In this document: positions 8,128 to 18,218 of the stretch, one piece after another
Position numbering within the stretch: position 1 is the stretch's first letter
Layout: every line of letters starts with the position of its first letter
Assembly: GCA_045642485.1 (NCBI GenBank)
Contig: JAZUIV010000028.1
Coordinates: 1 to 64,000, forward strand
Source of the DNA: Cacconaster sp045642485
GTDB taxonomy: Bacteria > Bacteroidota > Bacteroidia > Bacteroidales > UBA932
Direction: 5' to 3'
Length of the DNA stretch: 64,000 bases
Program-made: the position numbers and the translations under genes
Notes under the pieces: model-generated
Databases searched by the model: none
What the model was told of the DNA's origin: nothing
Seen by the model: the letters and a program-made list of their open reading frames with translations, nothing else

Positions 8128-8749
8128 CTTCAGAACATTTCTTGCAGTAGGGGGCGATGCCGCACTCATTGCATTTGGGGGTGCGGGCGGTGCATACGTA
8201 GCGTCCGTGCAGAATCAGCCAGTGGTGGGCCTTGGGCCTCATTTCGGGAGGAAACCCCGCTTCCAGATCCCTCTCTACGGCCAGAGGGGTTTTCCCAAGG
8301 GAGAGCCCGAGCCTGCGGGCCACCCTGAACACGTGGGTGTCCACTGCGATGACGGGGTTGTCAAACAGGATTGATGTGACGACGTTGGCGGTCTTGCGCC
8401 CCACTCCCGGCAACGAAAGAAGGCTCTCCATATCTTCCGGGATTTTCCCGTCGAATCGGGAAACAACCATTTTCGCCATCCCGGACAGATGAGCGGCTTT
8501 GCTGTTGGGGTATGAGATGGAACTTATCAGATTGAAGATGTCCTCCACTGCCGCATCGGCAAGCGCCTCCACGTCGGGATAACGGCTGAACAGGGAAGGT
8601 GTCACCATATTGACCCGTCTGTCGGTGCATTGCGCGGAGAGGATGACCGCCACAATCAGCTGATACGGCGAGTTGAAATTCAATTCACTCGCTGCGTCAG
8701 GCATATTGCCGGCGAACCATTCGCTTATCTGCAGGTACCTTTTTCGCAT
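8111..8749 (-). CDS. nth: Endonuclease III (DNA glycosylase/AP lyase)
   Basis: The 212-residue protein is full length for Nth, which removes oxidised pyrimidines and nicks the abasic site. It shows the HhH motif LPGVGRKTANVV with catalytic Lys, the catalytic Asp in AVDTHVFRV, and the C-terminal iron-sulfur cluster ligands C-x6-C-x2-C-x5-C (CTARTPKCNECGIAPYC). It is in an overlapping series ftsE-nth-xerD: the ftsE end overlaps its start by 25 bp and its own end overlaps xerD. Confidence 0.95.
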   Translation of the reverse strand: MRKRYLQISEWFAGNMPDAASELNFNSPYQLIVAVILSAQCTDRRVNMVTPSLFSRYPDVEALADAAVEDIFNLISSISYPNSKAAHLSGMAKMVVSRFDGKIPEDMESLLSLPGVGRKTANVVTSILFDNPVIAVDTHVFRVARRLGLSLGKTPLAVERDLEAGFPPEMRPKAHHWLILHGRYVCTARTPKCNECGIAPYCKKCSEDAKRG

Positions 8750-9396
8750 ACCAGAGTGCGCGAGGGGAATGAATTCATCAGGGACTGGTTGTGGGTGATC
8801 ATAATCACTGCTGTCCCTGCGGCGTTGATTCTCATCAGCAGTTCCATAATCGCCTCTGAGGTCTGCTCGTCCAGACTGCCTGTCGGTTCGTCGGCCAGAA
8901 TCAGGCTGGGGCTGTTGAGGATGGAGCGGGCAATTACCGCCCTCTGCTGTTCTCCTCCCGAAAGCTGGTGCGGCATCCTGTGCCCCTTGGAGGAGAGCCC
9001 TACAAGTTTCAATGCCTTTTCGATTCTGTCATCCATCTGCAGACGGTCTTTCCAGCCCGTGGAGCGGAGGACGAACCTCATATTGTCCTCGACGGAGCGG
9101 TCCATCAGCAGTTGGAAATCCTGAAAGATAATGCCCAAAGTGCGCCTCAGCCCGGGAATCTGTTTCTTTTTAAGGGTGGAAAGGTCGTAATCTCCGACGC
9201 GTGCGAAGCCTCCCGCAAGAGGGTTTTCGCCGGTAATTGTCCTGATAATGGAAGTCTTTCCGCTGCCGACCTTGCCTGTAAGATAGACGAATTCTCCGTG
9301 GTCCAGAGTGAAATTGACGTCTTCGACAATGATGATTTCACCGTTGGAAATGTCGGCGTTTCTGAATTCTACAAGTGGGGTGTCTTCTGTGTACAT
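8725..9396 (-). CDS. ftsE: FtsE-like cell-division ABC ATPase
   Basis: A 223-residue single ABC ATPase with Walker A GKVGSGKTS, Q-loop in IIFQDF, signature LSGGEQQR, Walker B LILADEPTG and the H-loop His in MITHNQ. The sequence fits FtsE, which with FtsX regulates peptidoglycan hydrolases at the septum. ftsX is not adjacent, as in several Bacteroidota. It is the first gene of the ftsE-nth-xerD unit, transcribed from the interlocked promoter at 9413-9447. Confidence 0.85.
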   Translation of the reverse strand: MYTEDTPLVEFRNADISNGEIIIVEDVNFTLDHGEFVYLTGKVGSGKTSIIRTITGENPLAGGFARVGDYDLSTLKKKQIPGLRRTLGIIFQDFQLLMDRSVEDNMRFVLRSTGWKDRLQMDDRIEKALKLVGLSSKGHRMPHQLSGGEQQRAVIARSILNSPSLILADEPTGSLDEQTSEAIMELLMRINAAGTAVIMITHNQSLMNSFPSRTLVCEKGTCR

Positions 9397-9412
9397 ACTG
9401 GACAGGTTTTCA

Positions 9413-9447
9413 TTGCAAAATTACGATTATATTGCTAAATTCGCCAA
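9413..9447. promoter_or_regulatory. Interlocked divergent promoter of ftsE and the TPR gene
   Basis: Plus strand: TTG 9413-9415 and TAAATTCG 9436-9443 (one mismatch), 20 bp apart. Minus strand: -33 TTG on the complement of 9445-9447 and -7 TAATTTTG on the complement of 9416-9423, 21 bp apart. Each -33 element touches or nearly touches the other promoter's -7 box, so both polymerases could not bind at once. Confidence 0.6.
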
Positions 9448-9461
9448 TTAAAATCAAGCAT

Positions 9462-12400
9462 ATGAAACAAGGGTTCGATTTATTGATAAAATCAACTGTA
9501 TGTCTTCTTCTTGCAGCGATTTGCACCCTCTCGACGGCTCAGGTGAGAGATGCTCAGCTCTCCAGCAGGATGGAATCGGCTCGCAAGTTGTATTACAATG
9601 GCTCATATTACGCTGCCGAAAAGGCATTCGGCGAGATAAATGCCGTTCTGGAGGGGCAGCAGTCCCTCGATAAATATGAGGTCGAGGCGTTCCTTGTCCT
9701 TTGTGCCATTGCTACGGACAAGGCCAGTATGGAAGGCCTCGTGTCGAATTTCTGCTCCAAATATCCGGCCGCTCCCCAGCAGGACAGAGTCCGTTTTGCT
9801 CTGGCTTCAAAGTATTTCGACAAGGGAGAGTATCAATCGGCGCTGGAAGTATTCAGAAGCATAACCCCTTCACACATATACAAGAGACAGAGGACTGAAT
9901 TCGATTTCAGGAAGGCCTACTGTGAACTGCGTGCCGGAAACTATGAAGTTGCTAACAGCTCCTTTATCAGAATCAGGGAGGCCGCCTATTCCAAATTCAC
10001 AGTTCCGAGCATCTATTATCTTGCATATTCATACTATCTGACAAAGGATTTCACAAAGGCGGCGCCCCTGTTCGATGAGTGCGCCGGGGATGAGAGATTC
10101 TCCCTGCTTTCCAGATATTATGCCGTGGAGTCCCGCTTTATGGATGGAGATTACGGTTATGTCAGAGCCAACGGACCGGCTCTTATGAGTGAATTGGAAA
10201 GGGATCTTCAGGTAAATATGGCCAAGATTATCTCCGAATCCTGCTTTGCCGAAGGGGATCACGACCAGGCCAGGAAATACCTCGATATCTATCGCAGCAG
10301 CGGGACAGAGCTCTCCCGCAAGGATCACTATTTCTCCGGAGTGGTCTCTTACAACCTGAAAGATTACAAGGAGGCTCTCGAGTCCCTGAATAATGTTCTG
10401 GAAGAGGATGACGAACTGTCGCAGAACGCCCGTTATTTCATGGCGAACTGCTTTCTCCAGATGAAGAACAAAGTGTCGGCAAGAGAGCAGTTCAGACTTG
10501 CAGGCAGCGTCGATTTCGACCCGGTCATCAAGGAGGACGCGCTGTTCAACTATGCGAAACTTACCTTCGACATCAATTCTGATATATCGGAGTTCGCCAA
10601 ATACCTCAGCATTTATCCCGACAAGGGGAAGGAGGATGTCATCAACGGGTATATCGCGGCATCGTTCCTCCTTTCACAGGATTACCGCTCGGCTGTCGAT
10701 GCCCTGCTGAAAATCAAGAACCTTTCTGATGCCGACAGGTCCAACCTTCAGAAAGCATCTTTCTTCAGGGCTCTTCAGTTGATTGAAAACGGAGGATATC
10801 GGTCTGCGATTCCGATGTTGGAGATTTCAGTGGAAAACGGGAGCGGCAATATGTCTCTCCAGAACCTTGCAAAGTTCTGGCTCGCTGAATGCTATTACCG
10901 AAACGAGCAGTTCGGTCAGGCAATCGGAATCAACGAATCCCTCATAGCTTCGCCTGAATTCGCACGCACCGGGGAGTATGCTTCGGTCATATTCAATCAG
11001 GGCTATTGTTATTTCAAGACCGGCGACTACGAATCGGCACAGAAGTTTTTCAGCGATTACGTAAACGGGCAATACCGTCGAAAGACTCTGCTCCGGGATG
11101 CAAAGACGAGACTTGCGGACTCTTACTTTATGCTGAAGAACTATGACGAGGCGGTCCTGCTCTACGAGAACCTCTATTCCGCAGATGCCGTTGCAAGCGA
11201 TGTCTATCCAGCCTTCCAGGCTTCACTGGCGTATGGCCTGATGGGTCAGGACTCCAAGAAGATTAACCTCCTCAGTCAGGTGGTCCGCAACAATTCCACC
11301 TCTCCTCTGTATCCCAAGTCTCTTTTCGAACTGGGCCGTTCGTATGTGCAGACAGGGAAGGACAGCCGGGCTTCGGAATGCTTCTACACCCTTCTTGCCT
11401 GCAAGGACAGCACCTATTACGGCCGCACGCTGCTTGAACTGGCAATGATAAACGAAAACGCCCGGAGGTACGAAGCCGCAATCGAATATTACAAGACTGT
11501 TGTCTCTGAGTTGCCTCACTCGAGGGAGGCGCAGGACGCCATTTACGGATTGGAGACCATCTATCAGGCTCAGAACCGTCCTGAAGCATTCCTCGCTTAT
11601 ATAGACGATATCGGAATGTCTGACCTGAAGAGTGAGGCGGAGAAGGAACTTATGATTTTCAGCGCTGCCGAGCATAGGTTCGTCTCGGGCAACTACAACG
11701 CGGCCCTCAAGGCTTTACAGAAATTCATCAAGGATTATCCGTCCGGCTCCAAAGTGCCCAAGGCAACCTTCTATTGTGCGGAGTGCCTGCGCAATATGGG
11801 CAGCCCTGAGGCTGCGGCCGACTATTACTACAAGGTGATGGACCCCTCCAATTCTGAAGTGTGGGAGTCCGCGGCTGTCAACTATGCAAGGATTCAGGCC
11901 GGCCTTCAGCACTATTCCCAGGCGGCCAGAGCTTATGACAAGCTGATTGCGAAAACTCTGAATGATGACGTCCGGAACGAGGCTCTGCTTGGACGAACAA
12001 GGGCTATGTATGAGACAAAGCATTATACCAATGCCATCAAGGACGCGCAGCGCCTGACTGCTTCGAGCGGACTGGCGAATTCAGTGCGCAGGGAGGCTAA
12101 TTTCTTGATGGCCAAATCATACAGGATGATGGGAGAGGCCGATCTTGCACGGGCCATTTTTACGGATATTGCCAGGGATTGCAGTGACCAGTATGGTGGG
12201 GAAAGTTCATATATCCTTATCCTGGAGGCATATGACAAAGGTGACTTTCCCGATGTGGAGTTGAAGGTGTACGCTTTTGCCGACAAAGAATCAAAACAGC
12301 TTTACTGGCTTGCCAAGAGTTTCATCGTCCTTGGAGATTCATTTGCGGACCGCAATGATTTCACACAGGCCAGGGCTACGTTTGAGAGCATTCTCCAGGA

Positions 12401-12479
12401 ATACTCCCCACGCGAAGACGATGACGTTCTCGATCAGGTCAACAGCCGTATCGAATTGTTGAACAAAATGAACAGGTAA
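9462..12479 (+). CDS. Large periplasmic tetratricopeptide-repeat protein
   Basis: The 1005-residue protein has a signal peptide (cleavage near LSTAQ, about residue 30) and then almost entirely TPR-like helical repeats. Examples are KYFDKGEYQSALEVF, YFKTGDYESAQKFF and RRYEAAIEYYKTV. The ATG at 9462 is used because the open frame's earlier start lies across the promoter. It is 2 bp upstream of an outer-membrane barrel gene, and the pair precedes gyrB, an arrangement I associate with Bacteroidota. It probably scaffolds or delivers the barrel partner at the outer membrane; this is inference. Confidence 0.85.
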   Translation: MKQGFDLLIKSTVCLLLAAICTLSTAQVRDAQLSSRMESARKLYYNGSYYAAEKAFGEINAVLEGQQSLDKYEVEAFLVLCAIATDKASMEGLVSNFCSKYPAAPQQDRVRFALASKYFDKGEYQSALEVFRSITPSHIYKRQRTEFDFRKAYCELRAGNYEVANSSFIRIREAAYSKFTVPSIYYLAYSYYLTKDFTKAAPLFDECAGDERFSLLSRYYAVESRFMDGDYGYVRANGPALMSELERDLQVNMAKIISESCFAEGDHDQARKYLDIYRSSGTELSRKDHYFSGVVSYNLKDYKEALESLNNVLEEDDELSQNARYFMANCFLQMKNKVSAREQFRLAGSVDFDPVIKEDALFNYAKLTFDINSDISEFAKYLSIYPDKGKEDVINGYIAASFLLSQDYRSAVDALLKIKNLSDADRSNLQKASFFRALQLIENGGYRSAIPMLEISVENGSGNMSLQNLAKFWLAECYYRNEQFGQAIGINESLIASPEFARTGEYASVIFNQGYCYFKTGDYESAQKFFSDYVNGQYRRKTLLRDAKTRLADSYFMLKNYDEAVLLYENLYSADAVASDVYPAFQASLAYGLMGQDSKKINLLSQVVRNNSTSPLYPKSLFELGRSYVQTGKDSRASECFYTLLACKDSTYYGRTLLELAMINENARRYEAAIEYYKTVVSELPHSREAQDAIYGLETIYQAQNRPEAFLAYIDDIGMSDLKSEAEKELMIFSAAEHRFVSGNYNAALKALQKFIKDYPSGSKVPKATFYCAECLRNMGSPEAAADYYYKVMDPSNSEVWESAAVNYARIQAGLQHYSQAARAYDKLIAKTLNDDVRNEALLGRTRAMYETKHYTNAIKDAQRLTASSGLANSVRREANFLMAKSYRMMGEADLARAIFTDIARDCSDQYGGESSYILILEAYDKGDFPDVELKVYAFADKESKQLYWLAKSFIVLGDSFADRNDFTQARATFESILQEYSPREDDDVLDQVNSRIELLNKMNR

Positions 12480-12481
12480 TT

Positions 12482-14170
12482 ATGAAAAGAATATTATTGT
12501 TGGCGGCATCACTTCTGTCATTTTCGTCATTTGCCCAGATCGATCCGACGGTGGAGGTCGACCGCAGTTTCGACGCTACAATCGGAGATATAGTCAAACC
12601 GGACCTTCCTGTGGTCGTGGCCGATACGCTTCACAAATTCGATATCAATTTTGATTACTCGATATTTGACAGGCGGTATGCCGAACTCTATGAATTCAAT
12701 CCGTTTGAAGCGACCAGCCTGGGGATAAAAAGTACCCGTCGTCCCCCGCTGTTCTATGCCAGGCTGGGGGCCCAGTATCCTTTGATTCCTTCCGCGGAAC
12801 TTCATTTCCAGACCGGCACGGACAAGGGAGCGCGTTTTACCTTCTACGGACGTCACGATTCGTTCTGGGGTGAACTGCCGGATGCCATAGTTCAGGACAA
12901 CAACTATGACGCTTCCAGAATGAAGAACAAAATAGGAGGGAATCTGACATATTCCTGGGCGACCGGTGAGATGGCGATTGACGCAAACTACAGTTTCGAC
13001 AGATTCGACTACCCGTCGACTCTGCACAACAACAATCTGTTTGGTATTTCCGCCCGTCTCAACTCCGCCAATTCCGAGGAGAACAGCATCTACTATGATG
13101 TTAATCTTGCATTCAACAACACCTCAAAGAAGATTACCGGGCAGAACAATCACGAGTCTGCCTCAGATCCCCAGTGTTCTTCCCTCGGTGAACGTTATCT
13201 TAAGGTTGCGGGGCTTGTGGGTGCTTCATTCGACAAACATAGAGTGTATATCGATATGAACGTCGAGTTCGCACAATATGCCGATCTTCACGATTTCTCT
13301 ACCGGGGTGGTCGAGGTCTCCCCGATGTACCAGTTGCGGAACAGCTGGCTTGATGCCAAGCTCGGAATTAAGTTCGGCAACAACTATTCCCTGAAAGGGA
13401 AGAAGGTGGACGTAGATATCGAAAGCGAATCGTCCACAACTTTCTGCCCGAATATTGATGCGCGCTTCACTTTGCTCAACAAGGCTTTGTGGGCACGCCT
13501 CATTATGGGAGGAGGCAATGACATCAATCCCTATTCAAAGATGATGATGGCCTGCCCGGTCCTGATGCCTTATTCCGACATAAAGTTCGGCAACAGGCCT
13601 TTGGATATGAAGATTGCTCTCGAAAGCTACGTCTTGGGATATCTTTCCCTGAATGCGTTCGGTGGATATACGATATTCAACAACAAATTGATTTTTGCCC
13701 CGAAATATGTTGCGGGCGGCGAGCCTGAAATAATGGCTGTCTATAAGGACGTGAACCTTTTGAGTTTCGGAGCCGAAGCTTACCTCCAGAGTCAGGACTT
13801 CATACTTGGAGGCAGGATACAGCTGAATTCGTATAAGGATTCTGACAAAAATGTCGTCACCGAACTTCCGAAATGCGAGGGAAGCGCATTCATACGATAC
13901 AGTTTCCGGGAGAGGATTATCGCCCAGGCGGACTTCAACTACAGAAGTCAGGTGAGCGGCTCTTTCCACGGTATGGAAAATGACACTCCTTACGGAACAT
14001 ATGAAGTCCCTTCCATTGTGGATATGGATTTCAATCTGAATGTCATCATCAACAAACATCTTTCAGTTTATGGCAAAGTGGGGAATATCTTCAACAGGAG
14101 AAACCAATATATGCCTTTGTATGTGGAACCTGGCCGCAATTTCGGCGGTGGAATCTGCGTTAGTTTTTAG
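12482..14170 (+). CDS. Outer-membrane beta-barrel protein (TonB-receptor-like barrel, no plug)
   Basis: The 562-residue protein has a signal peptide (cleavage after SFAQ, near residue 19), a short N-terminal region and then alternating aromatic/polar strands to the C-terminus. Many strands end in aromatic residues and the last residue is Phe (CVSF), as in outer-membrane barrels. The late portion, with IFNRRNQYMPLYVEPGRNF, resembles the end of TonB-dependent receptors, but there is no plug domain or TonB box. It follows the TPR gene by 2 bp and is presumably its partner. Ligand unknown. Confidence 0.75.
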   Translation: MKRILLLAASLLSFSSFAQIDPTVEVDRSFDATIGDIVKPDLPVVVADTLHKFDINFDYSIFDRRYAELYEFNPFEATSLGIKSTRRPPLFYARLGAQYPLIPSAELHFQTGTDKGARFTFYGRHDSFWGELPDAIVQDNNYDASRMKNKIGGNLTYSWATGEMAIDANYSFDRFDYPSTLHNNNLFGISARLNSANSEENSIYYDVNLAFNNTSKKITGQNNHESASDPQCSSLGERYLKVAGLVGASFDKHRVYIDMNVEFAQYADLHDFSTGVVEVSPMYQLRNSWLDAKLGIKFGNNYSLKGKKVDVDIESESSTTFCPNIDARFTLLNKALWARLIMGGGNDINPYSKMMMACPVLMPYSDIKFGNRPLDMKIALESYVLGYLSLNAFGGYTIFNNKLIFAPKYVAGGEPEIMAVYKDVNLLSFGAEAYLQSQDFILGGRIQLNSYKDSDKNVVTELPKCEGSAFIRYSFRERIIAQADFNYRSQVSGSFHGMENDTPYGTYEVPSIVDMDFNLNVIINKHLSVYGKVGNIFNRRNQYMPLYVEPGRNFGGGICVSF

Positions 14171-14178
14171 AATTTTAG

Positions 14179-14186
14179 TAAATTTG
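14179..14186 (+). promoter_or_regulatory. -7 box of gyrB
   Basis: TAAATTTG is an exact consensus match, 19 bp before the gyrB ATG and 8 bp after the stop of the outer-membrane gene, so gyrB has its own promoter. Confidence 0.6.
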
Positions 14187-14205
14187 CAAGTTATTTAGAG
14201 AGACA

Positions 14206-16170
14206 ATGACAATGGAAAACGAGTATTCAGCAAGTAGCATACAGGTTCTTGAAGGCCTTGAGGCAGTGCGCAAACGTCCGTCAATGTATATCGGAGACAT
14301 CGGTTCGAGAGGTCTTCACCATCTTGTGTATGAAGTGGTGGACAATTCTATTGACGAGGCCCTTGCAGGGTACTGTTCGGACATTGAAGTGACCATAAAC
14401 GTGGACAATTCCATAACTGTCTCGGACAACGGGCGCGGTATTCCTACCGGTATGCACGAAAAAGAGCACAGGAGTGCTCTCGAAGTTGTCCTGACTGTCC
14501 TCCACGCCGGAGGAAAATTCAGCAAGGACAGTTACAAGGTATCCGGAGGTCTCCACGGAGTGGGCGTATCCTGTGTGAACGCACTGTCTTCTCACCTGAC
14601 TGCGGAAATATGCCGCGAAGGCAAGGTATTCCGCCAGGAATATTCCAAGGGTAAGCCGCTCTATGACGTGAAGATGGTGGGAGAGACGGACAGGACCGGT
14701 ACGACCATCACATTCAAGCCCGATGATGAGATTTTCACTGCATCCACTGTATATGATTACAACATTCTGGCCGGAAGGCTGCGCGAACTTGCTTTCCTGA
14801 ACAAGGGCGTCAGACTCTCCCTGAAGGACGACCGCCCCGGTGAGATTGAAACTGACGAAAACGGCAATCAGGTTGAAATCAAGAGAGGTGAGGTCTTTTA
14901 TTCGGAAAAGGGTCTGCTGGAGTTTGTCCAGTATCTGGACGGCGTGCGGGAAAAACTGACTGAAAGTCCGATTTGCCTGGAGACCAACAAAGTGATTCCA
15001 ATCGAGGTGGCGATGCAGTACAACACCGGCTTTACGGAGAATATCCACTCATATGTGAACAACATCAATACGATTGAGGGAGGAACCCATCTGACAGGAT
15101 TCCGCCGTGGTCTTACAACGACCCTCAAGGCATATGCGGATAAGAACGGGCTTCTTTCCAAACTGAAATTCGACTTGGACCCGGCCGATTTCCGCGAAGG
15201 CCTCACGGCTGTGATTTCCGTCAAGGTGGCCGAACCTCAGTTTGAGGGGCAGACCAAGACGAAACTCGGCAACAGTGAAGTTTCAGCGGCAGTATCCCAG
15301 GCGGTGAGCGCCGCGCTGGAACAGTATCTTGAGGAGAATCCGAAGGATGCCAAGGCAATCGTAGACAAGGTGGTCCTTGCGGCAACTGCACGTCACGCCG
15401 CACGCAAAGCTCGTGAGTTGGTTCAGAGGAAGACCGTAATGTCCGGTTCGGGGCTCCCCGGCAAGCTGGCTGACTGTTCGGACAGGGACCCCGCAAAATG
15501 CGAACTTTTCCTTGTTGAGGGTGATTCCGCAGGCGGAACGGCCAAGCAGGGCCGAAACCGCCAGTATCAGGCTATCCTTCCCCTCAGAGGAAAGATTCTC
15601 AACGTCGAGAAGGCTATGGAGCACCGCGCGTTCGAGAGCGAATCCATCCGCAACATCTACACCGCTCTCGGAGTGTTCGTAGGTACGGAGGATGATCCCA
15701 AGGCTCTCAACATATCGAAACTCCGCTATCATAAAATCATAATTATGACCGATGCCGATGTCGATGGAAGCCATATCGCGACTTTGATTCTGACATTCTT
15801 CTTCCGCTATATGCCTGACCTTATCCGCAACGGGTATGTCTATATCGCAACGCCCCCTTTGTTCAGGGTAAAGAAAGGGAAGGAAGAGGTCTATTGCTGG
15901 ACTGAAGCCGAGAGAAGCGCTGCAATCGAGCAAATCGGCAAGGGCAAGGAGACTGGAGTTCTTGTTTCGAGATACAAAGGTCTTGGAGAGATGGACGCCG
16001 AGCAACTGTGGGCTACAACTATGGATCCTGAAACCAGAATACTGCGTCAGGTCCAGATAGAGAATGCCGCCGAGGCCGACCGCATCTTTTCGATGCTTAT
16101 GGGCGATGACGTACCGCCGCGCAGAGAGTTTATCGAGCAGAATGCAAAGTATGCCAATATTGATGCCTGA
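14206..16170 (+). CDS. gyrB: DNA gyrase subunit B
   Basis: Full-length GyrB (654 residues). The GHKL ATPase motifs are the N-box around EVVDNSIDEA, DNGRGIP, and GGLHGVG, followed by the transducer domain. The TOPRIM domain shows EGDSAGG, PLRGKILNVEKA and DADVDGSHI, and the C-terminal part has KGLGEMDAEQLW. With GyrA it introduces negative supercoils. A second ATG two codons downstream is possible. It is preceded by its own -7 box and followed closely by the 7TM-HD gene. Confidence 0.98.
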   Translation: MTMENEYSASSIQVLEGLEAVRKRPSMYIGDIGSRGLHHLVYEVVDNSIDEALAGYCSDIEVTINVDNSITVSDNGRGIPTGMHEKEHRSALEVVLTVLHAGGKFSKDSYKVSGGLHGVGVSCVNALSSHLTAEICREGKVFRQEYSKGKPLYDVKMVGETDRTGTTITFKPDDEIFTASTVYDYNILAGRLRELAFLNKGVRLSLKDDRPGEIETDENGNQVEIKRGEVFYSEKGLLEFVQYLDGVREKLTESPICLETNKVIPIEVAMQYNTGFTENIHSYVNNINTIEGGTHLTGFRRGLTTTLKAYADKNGLLSKLKFDLDPADFREGLTAVISVKVAEPQFEGQTKTKLGNSEVSAAVSQAVSAALEQYLEENPKDAKAIVDKVVLAATARHAARKARELVQRKTVMSGSGLPGKLADCSDRDPAKCELFLVEGDSAGGTAKQGRNRQYQAILPLRGKILNVEKAMEHRAFESESIRNIYTALGVFVGTEDDPKALNISKLRYHKIIIMTDADVDGSHIATLILTFFFRYMPDLIRNGYVYIATPPLFRVKKGKEEVYCWTEAERSAAIEQIGKGKETGVLVSRYKGLGEMDAEQLWATTMDPETRILRQVQIENAAEADRIFSMLMGDDVPPRREFIEQNAKYANIDA

Positions 16171-16193
16171 TTTCTGTTGTCCCGGATGTGTAT

Positions 16194-18218
16194 ATGAAAT
16201 ACCGTTGGACATATTTATGGCTGTCACTCCTTTTCCTGGCGATGGTGCTTTTGTACCCGCGCGAAGGGAAGTTCGAGTATGAATACCAGAAGGGGAGCCC
16301 GTGGGTCTATCCGACGCTGATAACCTCGTTTGATTTTCCTATTCTCAAAACGGAGCAGGAACTTTTCGATGAGATGGAACAGCGGTCTGAATCCAAGACC
16401 GATTACTACAACTTCGAGGCTTCAATCGCTTCGAAAAAGTTGTCCCAGTTCACACACTCCGCCCTTGCCGCCGGAATCAAGCCTTCCGCTGTCGAACGTC
16501 TGTCGAAAAAAATCGGCAATGCGTATGAAGAAGGCATAATCGCAGATTCTGAAGATGAAGTCCCGGCATACAAGACAATCATTATCAAGAAGAACAAAAG
16601 GATGGTCGAGGTTCCCCTCCAGGAGGTTCCCACCGTCTCGGATGTCTATGACGAAGTCTGCGGGACTGTACGTACCCTGTTCCAGGCATCTGTCTGCGAT
16701 TCCATCATCAACGTACTCAACATACGCGGGGCCATTTCTCCCAATCTGTTCTACGATGACTATACCACAAAGATTGCCCATCGTGAATCCGTGAGTTTGG
16801 TCTCGCCGACAAAGGGGATGGTCTATACCGGCCAGCTCATCGTCTCCAACGGAGAACTGATAACACCCGAAATATTCCAGATTCTCGAATCGTACAAAGC
16901 CGAGTACATAAGCAACTTCGGCTTCTCCGGATCCCGCTTCGCGCTCTGGTCGAGCCACGTGCTTATGTCGCTGCTGCTTGTCCTCATACTCTTCCTGTGC
17001 ATCTCATTCTCCGGCGAAAATATGCTGACTGACGGCAGAAAACTGCAGTTCATACTTCTTCAGGGCCTGATAGTCTTTTCCGTTACCGTTCAGATTTATA
17101 TCTACAACCGGGATCTTCTCCCGATGATGCCTTTTGCCGTGGCGGCGATGTTTGTCAACGCCTTTTTCAAGAAATCGACCACGGCGATTCTATACCCGGC
17201 TCTTCTCCTGCCTGTCCTTGTGATTCCGGAAAGGGGAGTTGAACTTTATATGGTCAACCTGACCGGCGGAATGCTTATCCTGTTTACAAGAAGATTCTTC
17301 TACCGTGGTTGGCAGATTTTTATAAATGCAGGTATTGCTTTCCTGGGGATGTTTGCTATGATGCTTTCGTTCGGACTGTCGTCCGGTATGAGTTTCGCTC
17401 AGATGATGAAATCCCATTATCTGCTGTTTACTGCAATCAATGCAATCGGTTCGGTCGCTCTGTACCAGTTTGTCTATCTTTTCGAGAAAGTATTCGGTTT
17501 CGTCTCATATTCAAAACTCAGGGATCTCGCCGACACCGGCAACCCGTTGCTTCAACAGTTGCAGCATACTGCGCCCGGTACCTTCCAGCACTCGATGCAG
17601 GTTGCCAACATTGCCGAGAATGCTGCCAGAAAGATAGGGGCAAATGACTTGCTTGTCAGAGTGGGGGCTCTTTACCACGATGTTGGAAAAATTGAGAACC
17701 CTCTGTGTTTCATAGAGAATACGGCCTCTGGGGTGAACTTCCACGCATACCTTTCTCCCAGAGAGAGTGCATCTGCCATAATCAAGCACGTGGATGACGG
17801 GATGGATATAGCTGACAGGAATTCCCTGCCTTCCGTAATCTCTGATTTCATCAGGACACATCACGGAACCACAGTGGTGGAATATTTCTTCAACGAGTAC
17901 TGCAATCGCGGTGGAAACCCGGATGATAAAAGCAGATTCTCATACCACGGTATGCTTCCTCAAACAAAGGAACAGGCTATTGTAATGCTTGCCGATGCTG
18001 TTGAGGCCGCATCCAGGACCCTAAAGAACTATAGTGAAGAAAACGTTTCCGCGCTTGTTGACGGAATATTCGAGGCCAAGCACGAGGAGGGGCAGTTCGT
18101 TCAGGCTGACATTTCCTACAAGGAACTGAACATTGTAGCTGAGTCATTCAAGACCTACCTGCAGCACGTTTACCATCAAAGAATCTCTTACCCTTCGCGT
18201 AAAGAGCCGCGGCAATAG
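16194..18218 (+). CDS. 7TM-HD family phosphohydrolase (PgpH-like, probable c-di-AMP phosphodiesterase)
   Basis: The 674-residue protein has an N-terminal membrane segment, an extracellular helical 7TMR-HDED region (about 30-240), seven transmembrane helices (about 245-440) and a cytoplasmic HD domain. The HD motif residues are seen in QHSMQVANIA, LYHDVGKIE, the FIRTHHGT histidines and MLADAVEAA. Family members such as Listeria PgpH hydrolyse c-di-AMP, but no cyclase is in this window. The ATG at 16194 is preferred over 16188. It starts 23 bp after gyrB, and its 3' end overlaps lnt on the opposite strand by 71 bp. Confidence 0.9.
   Translation: MKYRWTYLWLSLLFLAMVLLYPREGKFEYEYQKGSPWVYPTLITSFDFPILKTEQELFDEMEQRSESKTDYYNFEASIASKKLSQFTHSALAAGIKPSAVERLSKKIGNAYEEGIIADSEDEVPAYKTIIIKKNKRMVEVPLQEVPTVSDVYDEVCGTVRTLFQASVCDSIINVLNIRGAISPNLFYDDYTTKIAHRESVSLVSPTKGMVYTGQLIVSNGELITPEIFQILESYKAEYISNFGFSGSRFALWSSHVLMSLLLVLILFLCISFSGENMLTDGRKLQFILLQGLIVFSVTVQIYIYNRDLLPMMPFAVAAMFVNAFFKKSTTAILYPALLLPVLVIPERGVELYMVNLTGGMLILFTRRFFYRGWQIFINAGIAFLGMFAMMLSFGLSSGMSFAQMMKSHYLLFTAINAIGSVALYQFVYLFEKVFGFVSYSKLRDLADTGNPLLQQLQHTAPGTFQHSMQVANIAENAARKIGANDLLVRVGALYHDVGKIENPLCFIENTASGVNFHAYLSPRESASAIIKHVDDGMDIADRNSLPSVISDFIRTHHGTTVVEYFFNEYCNRGGNPDDKSRFSYHGMLPQTKEQAIVMLADAVEAASRTLKNYSEENVSALVDGIFEAKHEEGQFVQADISYKELNIVAESFKTYLQHVYHQRISYPSRKEPRQ

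Noticed and set aside
15283..16227. 314-codon open frame antisense to gyrB
   Set aside because: No domain is seen and gyrB is complete.
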